Assembly: GCA_030141605.1 (NCBI GenBank)
Contig: JAQGDQ010000766.1
Coordinates: 36,085-100,084 of the forward strand
DNA: 64,000 nucleotides
Direction: 5' to 3'
Origin: Tubiluchus corallicola
Taxonomy: Eukaryota > Priapulida > Priapulimorpha > Priapulimorphida > Tubiluchidae
Positions 34,430 through 45,560 of this stretch are shown here, one piece after another. How positions within the stretch are numbered: the stretch's first letter is position 1; the number at the start of each line of letters is the position of its first letter. The position numbers were made by a program, and so were the translations under genes. The notes under the pieces are model-generated. The model made no database searches. It saw only the letters and a list, made by a program, of their open reading frames with translations, and was not told the origin of the DNA.

Positions 34430-34625
34430 CTTGTTTCCTTTGATTTTTTATCACTTCGTTGGTAGTAGTATTGAAGAACCGCCATTTTTGTTGGGCAAGG
34501 AAAACGACATAATGAATACAGTCACGTGGTTCACTCGCTTACTCGCGCCAAAGACGAAACATGGCGACCTTTTTGGCAATGCACGCATTCGAAATTTGCC
34601 AGAAAAAGGTAAATTATTTAACTTG
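34430..34625 (+). promoter_or_regulatory. possible promoter and first exon
   Basis: A CCGCCATTTTT motif (YY1-like, 34483-34493), a CACGTG E-box (34523-34528), an AAACATGGCG start context (ATG at 34560) and a splice-donor-like AAAAAG/GTAAAT (about 34607) occur within 180 bp. The open frame from the ATG would be MATFLAMHAFEICQKK before the donor. No later exon is recognised. Suggestive only. Confidence 0.3.
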
Positions 34626-34771
34626 TAAGTGTTTTTGATTCATAATAACTATGAATTCTTTGTGTAATCGTAATAATGTGTTAAAAGTACTTACTTCCAT
34701 GTCTGTTGTGCTTATACAGGCCTTTAAGACTGGACTTAATAAGAATCACTACTCAAAGCCACCACGTGTTA

Positions 34772-35252
34772 GTCCCATACTTCAATGATCACAAACCACT
34801 CATCCCATACTTCAATGATCACAAACCACTCATCCCATACTTCAATGATCACAAACCACTCATCCCATACTTCAATGATCACAAACCACTCATCCCATAC
34901 TTCAATGATCACAAACCACTCATCCCATACTTCAATGATCACAAACCACTCATCCCATCCTTCAATGATCACAAACCACTCATCCCATACTTCAATGATC
35001 ACAAACCACTCATCCCATACTTCAATGATCACAAACCACTCATCCCATACTTCAATGATCACAAACCACTCATCCCATACTTCAATGATCACAAACCACT
35101 CATCCCATACTTCAATGATCACAAACCACTCATCCCATACTTCAATGATCACAAACCACTCATCCCATACTTCAATGATCACAAACCACTCATCCCATAC
35201 TTCAATGATCACAAACCACTCATCCCATACTTCAATGATCACAAACCTCTCA
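34772..35252. repeat. 30 bp minisatellite, 16 copies
   Basis: The unit is TCCCATACTTCAATGATCAC then AAACCACTCA. Copies are identical except one base in the seventh and the end of the last, so it is very young or kept homogeneous. The 30 bp period keeps frames open on both strands (10-residue repeats such as HKPLIPYFND), which is a by-product. Confidence 0.98.
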
Positions 35253-35549
35253 CAAGCTTCTGACTGCAGCCAGCAGAGCACGCTAAGCTAACAGATTACA
35301 TTTTTACAAGATAGTAATTAACAAGATGGCAATAACAATTAGTTTGTTCAGCTTTGAGCAGGCGTCACTTCACTGTCTCTACAAAGCAAACACGACAATT
35401 TCCCTGCTAATTAATAACACTAATTAGCTTGATGATATATCTCGTCAATGTGATGTTTCAGTGTACTGATCTACATAATCTGTACTCATTTGGCGTAGAT
35501 GCTCATGCAAATATCTCATTCGTTACTTGAACAGCCAGCATGCGTCAAC

Positions 35550-35870
35550 TTCCTAGATGACAGATGAATTCCTAGAAGACAAAAGACTTCCTAGAGGACT
35601 GTAGACTTCCAGTAGGGCAAAGGACCTCTTTGAGGACAGAGGACCTCTTAGAGGACTTCCTAAACGACAGAGGACTTTCTATCAGCCACTGGTCTTCCTA
35701 GAGGACTTCCTAAAAGACAGAAGACTTCCAGGAGGAAAGAGGACTTCGTAGAGGTCAGAGCATCTCCTAGAGGACTTCCCATATGACAAAAGACATCCAG
35801 AATGACAGAGGACTTCCAAAAGGAGAGTGAACTTCCTAGAAGACAAAGGTCTTCCTAGATGACTTATAAT
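35550..35870. repeat. degenerate minisatellite
   Basis: Loose repeats, about 20-40 bp, of GACTTCCTAGAGGAC / GACAGAGGAC words. Old and diverged. No coding support. Confidence 0.7.
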
Positions 35871-36046
35871 TACCTTATAATATCCAGCTTTTGTTATTGC
35901 TGAAAAGTGTTGGGAAGACATTTTGACGTAAAAATCTGCAGCACTACCTGCCGTAGAATAAAATGGCATTGAAGGAAAATCATATTGTAAGTCACTGCCT
36001 TAGCACATTTTTGTCACTGCTAGCTCGTAATATGCGCATTTGGCAC

Positions 36047-36154
36047 GTATTATGTGGAAAATGAAGCCATACCGTATTATGTGGAAAATGAAGCCATACC
36101 GTATTATGTGGAAAATGAAGCCATACCGTATTATGTGGAAAATGAAGCCATATA
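36047..36154. repeat. 27 bp x4 tandem repeat
   Basis: Four almost perfect copies of CGTATTATGTGGAAAATGAA plus GCCATAC, ending just before the hAT MITE. Confidence 0.95.
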
Positions 36155-36176
36155 TTATACAAATATCCCCCATAGG

Positions 36177-36954
36177 CAGGGTGCATAAGATTATGGATAT
36201 GTATAAAATAAATAAAATAGCTTATTTTATGGATTTTTGAAATTTTATTTTATGGATATCAATAAAATAAGAAATAGGCTATGCTGGAACGAGATGCCCA
36301 GGGGGAAATCAATTAAAAAGTAAAGACAGGAGGCTTGAAACGTGTTTTTAAACACGCAGGACTTAGTTTTAATTTTATCGGTTTCGTTTTGATTTTATCG
36401 GTTTCATATCACTTCAAATTTAATCAAATTTTACGAGACAATGCCTTGTAATTCATCACTTCAGTTCAAATAATTCGTCTATTTGGTACGAATGTAGAAT
36501 CTCTAGGTTGAAGTTTCCGGTCCAATGCCTGTATTCAGTTTTGATTGCCTATTGCTTTGCACCTTCTTTTTCTTCCTTTCCGAAATGTACACAAAACAGA
36601 CACTCTACAGAGAGTACGTCTCTGGTGGCTGGGTCTCTCAGTTATTTTCAGACCGAACTCCAGCTCATGCTTTGGTTGAAACTTCGCCATCTTGATAACA
36701 AAAAGACAATGAGAAAAAAACAATGTAAAATAGCAAATCCGGAAATGCGCTTTTGTTGGTTTGTTTTCTTTCTCTTACTCTCCTTCTAACGTTCGTTTTC
36801 AGTGTTGCCAATGCTTACAACTCGTTACTCTGTACAAAAAATCGCAAAAAAATATTTTTTTATTTTATGCATTTCTTATTTTATGGATTTTTCAAATTTT
36901 ATTTTATAAATTTTTGGTCTTATTTTATGGATATCCATAATCTTATGCAGCCTG
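36177..36954. mobile_element. hAT MITE family 1, longer copy
   Basis: A 778 bp element with inverted ends CAGG[G/C]TGCATAAGATTATG and an exact 8 bp target duplication CCCATAGG (36169-36176, 36955-36962). Compared with the copy at 40305-40832 it has an extra internal stretch (about 36556-36830) with a 60-90 codon open region I do not recognise. No transposase domain. Confidence 0.92.
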
Positions 36955-37183
36955 CCCATAGGGCCCCTGTTATTTTTGCCATTCTATCAAATAAACTTAA
37001 ACACGCAGTACATAATTAGATAAAGAGGTGCATTTAACATGAGAAGCCTGACGGGTCGTAAGTCAAACAAGTGTAACATTTCGTGCTAACGTAAGGTATA
37101 AGGTGATAACCGAACATTTGGTATCAACGCAAATTACGACAGTTGAGACAGTAGGGTGATGAGAAAATTGCAAGGTGCCCTCG

Positions 37184-37203
37184 GGGGGGGGGGGGGGGGG
37201 GGG
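37184..37203. repeat. poly-G run
   Basis: About 20 consecutive G. Similar G runs occur in the dispersed repeat copies near 30800 and 45135. G-quadruplex forming potential. Confidence 0.95.
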
Positions 37204-38690
37204 ATAGCTAGTGCACACTACATTAGTCAGTTAATTACTTGATTATTTTACATTATCAGTCGAAATATGGTTTAAAACATTTTCTTTGAACTTTTTTGCT
37301 AAAACCAATCATGAAGCTGGTCTTTTACTTTACACTGAATTTCAAGTTTCTTTCAAAACTACATTCCTGAGCCTTACTTGTGCAATACGAGAATGAAGCA
37401 CACCTAACTTTGGTAACGTTTCGAGACTGATACTAAGGCTTTTGAAATGCGGAGTTTTCCTTGTGGTTTATGTGTACCTGTTTCTGAATACAAAGCTTAC
37501 TAAAAGATTAATTAACATTTCAATGCTTTTATTCTACTGACAGACAATCTGAGTAAGCAAGAAAAAGGAAAAAAGTACATTACGATAATTAAAGGTGGCT
37601 ATTTCAGCACGAGTTTTTGGTACCAAACAGTAACCTGGTAGTAACTGCAGTTTTCACTGTGCATAAGTTTGTGCACAATATATCACCAATTTGAGGAATT
37701 ACAATTGATCTAAAAAGTAAACCGTTACTGTTATGCACATACACGTTTCCCTACCTGTTAAATTTGGTCTTGCCCCTTTAACTCTCATCAGTCATGTGAC
37801 CAGGTAGTTGGCGAGGTAGACATGCAATTCAATTGATACGATGTGAATGTTGTAGTTGATTTCTATTGCTTTTTTTGCAAGTTACAAGCGCCAAAACTCA
37901 GGGAGACCACATGTAAGTGTCTAATTATGTTTATTGAACTGCTTTATGCTATTAGAACTATTTCGCTGTTATTTTTTGTATAATTATTGACGAAAATCAC
38001 GTTACCTAATTTAGTAATGTACCTTTATCAAACTTATGTTTTTCATTGAAAACTTATTGCTGTAATTTATTATTACAGATAAAACGACAATTGCTGCATA
38101 TTAAACATATTTGATGTTCTGGAGTTTAAATGTTGTACAGTTACTTACCTCTGGAGTGAGCGCTCACTACATCATTTCATTGGCAATCATTGGGGTGCAC
38201 CCGCCATCTCTCCATGGCAGGGATACCATCCCCAAAACATCGCATACCACGTTTGACAGTACTTGGTACCAGTCCGTCCACATCATGACAACAAGTGCTG
38301 GATTGCTTATACACCATAGAAGGCTCAAAGTTGGTCTTTTCTCCACTCAATTGCATCATAACACATTGCCCATTAGGATAGTATTACACCATCTACAACT
38401 GTCCAGGATTTTTCACCGACCAAACGTCACCTCAGCCAATTTCAACAGATAAAACTTGGATTTGTCATCAGAATTATAAACCCAACACTTTAACTGCCGT
38501 ATTTTACAGTTTATCCCCCACACTTCTCAATATCAAAAGCACATTTTCCTGTTACTGGAACAGGTCACTACATTTCTAGGTAGTTTGATACTTTAGACAG
38601 GTAACTATAGCACTATATAGGCTGAATGAGAAAGCAAAACACCCCTGTAATAAAATAAACAAGGCCAAAGCCAACACACTTTCAAAATGA
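37204..38690. other. no recognised gene
   Basis: No repeat or coding family recognised. An open frame at 38111-38449 (113 codons) has no similarity I can name and biased composition. Confidence 0.45.
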
Positions 38691-38691
38691 C

Positions 38692-38836
38692 CTGCATATC
38701 ACTGACATTTAGGTTACCTGTGGGGCAGATGTAGTTCATGGGTGCCTAGTACATTATTAAATGATCTGCATAACACTGACATTTAGGTTACCTGTGGGGC
38801 AGATGTAGTTCATGGGTGCCTAGTACATTATTACAA
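38692..38836. repeat. 74 bp x2 tandem duplication
   Basis: Two near-identical units containing ACTGACATTTAGGTTACCTG and TGGGGCAGATGTAGTTCATG. Confidence 0.9.
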
Positions 38837-38995
38837 TAATAGCAATAAAAAATAAAGTAAACTATGCAGGTAGCTTCCTTATACAAAAACAAACTAAGTT
38901 AGGCCTGCTCATTCGCATACAACATTTATCATTCAACCAAGTTGCATAGTATAATGTACAAAGGTGGTTGCTTGTAATGTGCAAGAACACACTTT

Positions 38996-39640
38996 AGCCA
39001 AGGGGTGGACCTAGTCTCGTCCATCACAGAGTACACTAAGGGGCGGACCTAGTCTCGTCCATCACAGAGTACACTAAGGGGCGGACCTAGTCTCGTCCAT
39101 CACAGAGTACACTAAGGGGCGGACCTAGTCTCGTCCATCACAGAGTACACTAAGGGGTGGACCTAGTCTCGTCCATCACCGAGTACACTAAGGGGCGGAC
39201 CTATTCTCGTCCATCACAGAGTACACTAAGGGGCGGACCTAGTTTGCTCTATCACAGAGTACACTAAGGGGTGGACCTAGTCTCGTCCATCACAGAGTAC
39301 ACTAAGGGGTGGACCTAGTCTCGTCCATCACAGAGTACACTAAGGGGTGGACCTAGTCTCGTCCATCACAGAGTACACTAAGGGGTGGACCTAGTCTGGT
39401 CCATCACAGAGTACACTAAGGGGTGGACCTAGTCTGGTCCATCACAGAGTACACTAAGGGGTGGACCTAGTCTGGTCCATCACAGAGTACACTAAGGGGT
39501 GGACCTAGTCTGGTCCATCACAGAGTACACTAAGGGGTGGACCTAGTCTGGTCCATCACAGAGTACACTAAGGGGTGGACCTAGTCTGGTCCATCACAGA
39601 GTACTATGGGGTGGACCTAGTCTGGTTCATCACACTAAGC
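38996..39640. repeat. 38 bp minisatellite, about 17 copies
   Basis: The unit is ACTAAGGGG[C/T]GGACCTAG then TCT[C/G]GTCCATCACAGAGTAC. The variants are ordered: GGCGGA predominates on the left, then GGTGGA; CTCGTCC occupies the first two thirds and CTGGTCC the last third. This shows stepwise spreading. Confidence 0.97.
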
Positions 39641-40296
39641 CTTTAGTACAAACACCGAACCAAGCCTGAGCTGTTTCCATTTGCACCGAACCTACCCGAG
39701 CCAAAATAAGCAGAAGCCAAAACAATATGGATGACAGAGCTGATCCTTTAGTATTAGTATTCTCATCAAAGAATAAGTCATTTATTTCACCTTACACATT
39801 TACAATGGTTACATATACAATATCTAGTGAAAGGGCCTACAATGGATATAATACAAATAAAAAATACTGCACAGAAAAAGCCTCAAACACTGTTCACTTA
39901 TATACGAAGGTAAATGTGTTGCGGGCAATCAAAAAGCAGAGCTTGTTAGATTGTCCCACACAGTGATAGAGAAAAAAAGTAATGGAGATAATCTGAAAAT
40001 TTAAAGTGAATCGTGACAAAAAAAAACATTAGTGCTTAAAATGGAATGATGTCATGAATGAAACTCATATATGGAATGATATAAAAGATAGAAAGACTAT
40101 TATTTTTTAATAGCATGTAAAATTAAAATAACTTGATTAAGCTAACACCACTGTTTTGCAACTACTGTGAGGATGGATCAGAAGAAGAAGTGTCTAACTG
40201 CACGTTTATTCTGTAAATCTAATGTTACGTGTCACATCACCAGTTAAATACAATTAATTAATAGCTGACAAAACTGCAGCATATGTAAAGATATGA
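39641..40296. other. no recognised gene
   Basis: AT-rich spacer between the minisatellite and the hAT element. The short open frame at 39727-39966 has no family similarity I can see. Confidence 0.45.
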
Positions 40297-40304
40297 GAGA
40301 TATT

Positions 40305-40832
40305 CAGGGTGCATAAGATTATGGATATGTATAAAATAAATAAAATAGCTTATTTTATGGATTTTTGAAATTTTATTTTATGGATATCGATAAAATAAGA
40401 AATATACTCTATCTGGAACGAGATGCACAAGGGAAATCTATTAAAAAGTAAAAACAGGAGTGCTTGAAACGTGTTTTTAAACACGCAGGACTTAGTTTTA
40501 ATTTTATCGGTTTCATATCACCTCAAATTTAATCAAATTTTACGAGACAATGCCTTGTAATTCATCACTTCAGTTCAAATAATTCATCTATTTGGTACGA
40601 ACGTAGAATGCCCTCTAGGCTGAAGTTTCCGATCCAATGCCTGTATTCAGTTTTGATTGCCTTATTTTGTACAAAAAAAATCACAAAAAAATATTTTTTT
40701 ATTTTATGCATTTCTTATTTTATGGATTTTTCAAATTTTATTTTATGCATTTCTTATTTTATGGATTTTTCAAATTTTATTTTATGGATTTTTGGTCTTA
40801 TTTTATGGATATGCATAATCTTATGCAGCCTG
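40305..40832. mobile_element. hAT MITE family 1, shorter copy
   Basis: A 528 bp element with the same ends as 36177-36954 and an exact 8 bp duplication GAGATATT (40297-40304, 40833-40840). It sits 48 bp beyond the stop of the GPCR gene, so it may lie in its 3'UTR. Confidence 0.92.
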
Positions 40833-40880
40833 GAGATATTACTAGCTATATATTTTGTGTGTAAGCCTGCCGGTTTTCCA

Positions 40881-43648
40881 TTAGTCGTCACAACAGCACA
40901 ACTTTTTCATGGCTCTACGGAACTCTTTGTACTGCCACGCGTATATGATGGGATTCATTACAGAGTTTGAAAATACCAATAGATCCGATGTTACGGCAAA
41001 AGCAAACGTGTACAATGAACTGTACGCATCCAATTCATTCATTGCCAAGTATGTGTTGAAGATATAAAATGGTGTCAGTGATATGATGAAACAGCCAAAC
41101 ACGATGAAGAAAACTTTGACGATTTTCATTTTCGATTTGAAACTATCATCTGTGTTCATGGTGGAGCCACCAACCCGTCTGGTACTCATCCAAGCTACGC
41201 TGAATATTCTGCTGTAAAGAACTGACATGATGATGACAATGATAAAGTAGTAGATAATCTGTGCTAACCATTGGTACTTGTTAATGAAAACTACAATAAG
41301 ACAAGATTGTCCAGGATTATGCCAAATAATTATTGGAACAAGAATGAAAAAACAAGACCAGATCCATATGGAGATCAGAACCATTGTAGCTCTTGTGGGT
41401 GTGACAATGGTTGGGTAGTGGAGGGGGTAGGTTATGTTGATGTATCTGTCGATAGTGACTCCTAGCAAACTTGTTATTGAAACCGTGACGCAAACAACAA
41501 ATATTCCAACTCTGGTGAAGCAGTAGAAAAACCTGGCAAAAGAAATTTCAGAAATAAAAAAGTTACGCCAAATTATTCGTGATTTAAACAATTTTGTGTT
41601 GCTACTAGTTTGGGAAGGAAAAATGCTTTTCTTTTGCTGTTACCGCCGCAGTTGCACTCCCTGTTGTTTGCCAGTGACATGATATTAAGGGTTGTTAGAA
41701 TTTGAGTTTTCAAGTAAGTTAACCCTTTCAGTCCCAATTTTTTTTAATAAGAAAAAAAATTTTGCTTTGGTACTTCGTTCAGTATGCCTATCTTGTTTAC
41801 ACATAATAATTATTTTTTTCTACCTGTGCCCGCGTGCTAAATATAGCCTGTATCCCACGGAATACATTGGGATTCAATGGAAGCATAAAATGTGCTTCAT
41901 TTTGCAACTGCTGATAATTTTTTAAAGTATTTAAGACATTTAGTATGCATGCTATGCTGATCTGTACAAAGTCATCTCTAAAGTACTGTACCTTGCGCAG
42001 TTTTTTTATCTACGTAGATTTTCGAGTTTGCCATTTTATCACCATTTTTAGTCTATTGTTATTGGCTTAAATCAAAGTAACTATTATCAGATCAAATAAC
42101 TAATTTTATTAATTTTAAAGGCAGAAAATATTCTCGTATCCCATGGGATACAACGGGTATGAAAGGGTTAACAGAATGTAATATTGATGATGGCAACGGT
42201 ATTGACAATAATGTTGACAATTATGACAGCAGCAAGCTTTGTTCCTGCTAATAAAGATTTTTACTTACGTATTTGACTTTTTTTCAGCAGGTATGATCCA
42301 ATCTATCACCATATATAAGCTTGTTGATATTCCAACTGTTAAATCAGCAATTGCTAAGCTCAAAATGAACCTACAAAATAGCATAACAGCCTGTACATAG
42401 CCTTCAGTATTTCTCTCATTTTTTGTTTATCGTCTGTCTTATTTGTTTACTTTATTTGTTCTGCTTTTCTTTTTTCTTTTTTCTAGCAATTCTTTTTGTC
42501 CTCTACCTAGGGATGTTAATGATAACAACACATATCAATAATTATTGTATTGACAATTATCGATTATCATTTTGATAATTAACAATTATCGTATTAATAG
42601 CAAAAATTTGTTTTAATCGTCATCGTATCGAATTTGGAACGCTTCATCACTTATCTTTATAAAATTTCTTCACTTTTCTTTTATTTATTTACATTAATTG
42701 CACAAAGGAATGGATAAAATTAATTATTTTAAATTTTAAGCTTGTCAGACGCTAAATTATTTACTTATACTTTAGGCCTGGCAATAGCGGCTACCTTCAT
42801 TGTGAATCATACTGACAGAGTGCAGAGATCCCTTTACACACTTTGATACTGTGTAACTTCATTGATAGTTTTTATCATTCTTATTTATCGTATTGTAACT
42901 AGGGGTGAGCATTCTGTACCAGAAAACGAATTCGAATCGAACCGAATTTGTGACTTTCGAATTCGAATCGAACCGAATTCAAATTGAGATCGAACTAGTT
43001 TTCGAACCACCAGTAAAAATTAGTCATACAAAGATCATGCATATCAGTAGATTTTGTTCTGCAATAAAACGACTAGTAATTTGCTTAAAATTTTGCGCAG
43101 AAATAACAACTAAATTTTGTTAATTGCATGTTGTTTCAATCGTTTTAATGATAAAGTATGAATGTGATTGAAGTGCTGAATTATTCGAATCTTTACTTTT
43201 GGATTCGAATCGAGTTCGAACTAAAAAAACTCATTCGAATCGAATTCGAGCGTTCGAATGTTCGAACTAGAACATTCGATGCTCACCCCTAATTGTAACC
43301 TGTCATTCAAAAGATAGTTTCTCACATCGATGGAAAAAGCATTGCACTGTTTCGTTATCACATTTGTATCGATTGACATTCCTACTTCTATCCTTCCTTC
43401 TCTTTTCAGTGGTTTTTTCTCCTTTCCAATAGTGCATGCATTCACTACACACGTAATACTTACTTGTTTGGAATTGTCTGCAAGAATTCATATTTGAGAA
43501 TGCAGATTATTACCAGACAGTTGCAGACGATCATTAAGAAAACTTCCACGACAACTGCAGCAAAATACACGGGCTCAGCAAATCCACCATCTTCATCGCC
43601 GTCTGTTGAATTCTTGGCCCAGGAGTCATTTAATCCGAGTGTCGCCAT
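40881..43648 (-). CDS. rhodopsin-class (class A) GPCR, three exons, complete
   Basis: Exons 43648-43464, 42370-42269 and 41532-40881 join in phase (donors GTAAGT, acceptors TTGTAG and TGCCAG) to 312 residues. Exon 1 has the N-terminus with two N-glycosylation sites (NDS, NST) and TM1 with the conserved Asn (CNCLVII). Exon 2 has TM2 with SLAIADL. Exon 3 has TM3-TM7: Cys 25 residues before the Arg of DRYINI, a second-loop Cys (PGQSC), TM6 FIISLTPF and TM7 NPIIY, then a short tail with KKLCCCDD for palmitoylation. A plasma-membrane receptor coupling to G proteins is expected. The ligand is unknown; the layout recalls the melanocortin/adenosine/cannabinoid-related group. Odd feature: position 6.48, usually the toggle Trp, is Leu. 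Both introns carry a MITE. Confidence 0.93.
41723..42167. mobile_element. piggyBac-like MITE, copy 2 (GPCR intron 2)
   Basis: A 445 bp element with ends CCCTTTCAGTCCC / CCCTTTCATACCC and exact TTAA on both sides (41719-41722, 42168-42171). Inverse copy of 32469-32896. Confidence 0.9.
42900..43291. mobile_element. hAT-type MITE family 2 (GPCR intron 1)
   Basis: A 392 bp element with ends TAGGGGTGAGCAT and an exact 8 bp duplication ATTGTAAC (42892-42899, 43292-43299). Inside both ends it is built of TTCGAATCGAA-type short repeats. Confidence 0.9.
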
Positions 43649-43934
43649 ATTAGTTGAGTTCAGTTTGATCAGAGAATATTATGACACATTTTAAGTATGT
43701 GTCCGTCAGGTAGCTTTGAGTATTTGAAGAACAATTACTGTAGCCACAGTTCCGGTAAAAGTTCAACCATACACATGTACATGTCTAGCCTCGTTATATT
43801 TCCCATTAGCTTACACAAGGTAAGAGTTCAAGTAGTAGGTTTTTGTTAAGCGAGTCACATGATACTCAGAGCTCGAGTTGCAGGTCACATGTGGCACTTT
43901 TTAAATTATAGGTGCGGCTCTTCATAGAGTAAGA

Positions 43935-44137
43935 AGTTTTTAGCACTTTACTTCGGTAAAGTTTTTAGCACTTTACTTTTATAAAGTTTTTAGCACTTTA
44001 TTTCTGTAAAGTTTTTAGCACTTTACTTCTGTAAAGTTTTTAGCACTTTACTTCTGTAAAGTTTTTAGCACTTTACTTCTGTAAAGTTTTTAGCACTTTA
44101 CTTCTGTAAAGTTTTTAGCACTTTAGTTTTATAAAGT
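43935..44137. repeat. 25 bp minisatellite of hairpins, 8 copies
   Basis: The unit is GTTTTTAGCACTTTACTTCT plus GTAAA. Each unit contains the inverted repeat CTTTAC-TTCT-GTAAAG. The array lies 290-490 bp upstream of the GPCR start codon, in its likely promoter region. Confidence 0.95.
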
Positions 44138-45083
44138 CCTACATGAAAGAATTAGTACAAAAATTCTATCACTTCTTAGTAAACTAGACTAGAATCAACC
44201 AGCAAGTTTGCATGATCTTTGTCTAAATAAAACAGCCAGAAAAAGTTTCTTTCCTTTATGAGACTTAGCAATTTCTCAGACAATAATTTCTTGTTTGTAT
44301 ATCGATTATCCGCTGCGATGATAAAAAGTTTCAAGATTAATTGATTACTGAGTGGCTTCAGCTTGATTACTGAGTGGCTTTCAGGTGAAGCCTGAAGGTC
44401 ATACTGAAGCCATAGCACATGGTCTGCTAGTTCTTGTCAATGTTTGTTAAATGTTTGTCACACGAATCGACGTTTCTAATGTTTTATTAATGTCATTTTG
44501 CTAAAATCACCTTGCTAAAACGAAGCTCGTGGTCTGGCTTCCTTGTTTTAAATTTCCTGTGAATCATCCTTGTTACAACAGCACTACACTGCAGCCAATT
44601 CTTTTGTTTTAAATCTAGCGAAACTTCAAAAAGCAAGAGCAGCACTGCAACTCAAAGCAAGTCTGTAGTATCTCTCTCCAAATTTTGTCTCCATTTTTAA
44701 GGTTTGAAAACTGTGGAAAACGAATCACTTTTTGAACGTCAGCCATCTTGTTTTTTTGGCTTTACCTTTTCCCATAAATTAGTTGAATACAATTCCCTTC
44801 GACACTTTGTACAATGAGATCTGATAGAATCTGATTCAACTCTTAATTAAACAATCTTTATTATTAATATTTGCTTCACGGCCACCTGTCATTCATATCA
44901 GTATATTACTATTATGTATAATAATTGCATAATATTTGTTTTCTTGTGTTTGTGCAATTTTTAATTTAGCTAAGTTTCTGTGCTACTGCAGCTGTATTAA
45001 TAGTGGCAGACAAATACATTGTTCAAGGCTACTTACTGCACTTTTGCTTAACGACTCTATGGTCCATTTTTGGTCTTGTTGAC
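44138..45083. other. no recognised gene
   Basis: AT-rich DNA without supportable coding or repeat features. Confidence 0.45.
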
Positions 45084-45232
45084 AGGGCCTATTTCAGCCA
45101 GGCCCTGGGAAGTGGGGGGTGCGAGGCCCCTCGGGGGGGGGGGGGGGGGCGAAGCGCCGGGGGCCGGCGCACCATGGTTGGCGTCCAGAAAATTTTTGAA
45201 CTACTAGAACGCCGGAGAAGCATTTTCGAAGA
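45084..45232. repeat. GC-rich dispersed repeat, copy 2
   Basis: Direct repeat of 30750-30892 with a longer G run. It begins with a hairpin (CAGGGCC...GGCCCTG). Confidence 0.75.
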
Positions 45233-45373
45233 GAAAATATTGAGTTATACAGTTGTTAAAGGAAAGAACAATTGAAAGAAAAACTGCTTTATTCTCAAGA
45301 CCAGACCTTAATACTTGTCAAATAGTCTAATCAAGAACAACATGGTAGCATATTACATTAGCCTCAAACTGTG

Positions 45374-45560
45374 GTTAGTTTCTGACGTAAGCAATAACTG
45401 TGTTCGTTTGCCGTTAATGAACTTTCTGAGCTAATTATTCAAATATGAGGAACAATTGTTAACTTTTATAGTCAAGAAAACGGATATTTTGGACAGTAAA
45501 TTAAAATGAGATTGAGTCTAAACAATCGTCCGATCTTCCTTTAAAGATCTGCATATGATT
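45374..45560. repeat. direct repeat, copy 1 of 2
   Basis: About 185 bp, containing GTTAGTTTCTGACGTAAGCA and TGGACAGTAAATTAAAATGA. The second copy is at 48616-48796 in the same orientation with scattered differences. It is a dispersed element of unknown class. Confidence 0.8.

Noticed and set aside
34706-35291. 170-185 codon frames with 10-residue repeats (HKPLIPYFND and others)
   Set aside because: Open on both strands because the minisatellite unit is 30 bp. No codon-position bias can be seen among identical units.
38111-38452. 113-codon plus-strand frame
   Set aside because: No family similarity, no plausible splice sites in frame and unremarkable composition.
38996-39640. CRISPR-like regular array (also 23700-24185 and 43935-44137)
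   Set aside because: Units are contiguous without unique spacers, and the context is an animal genome.
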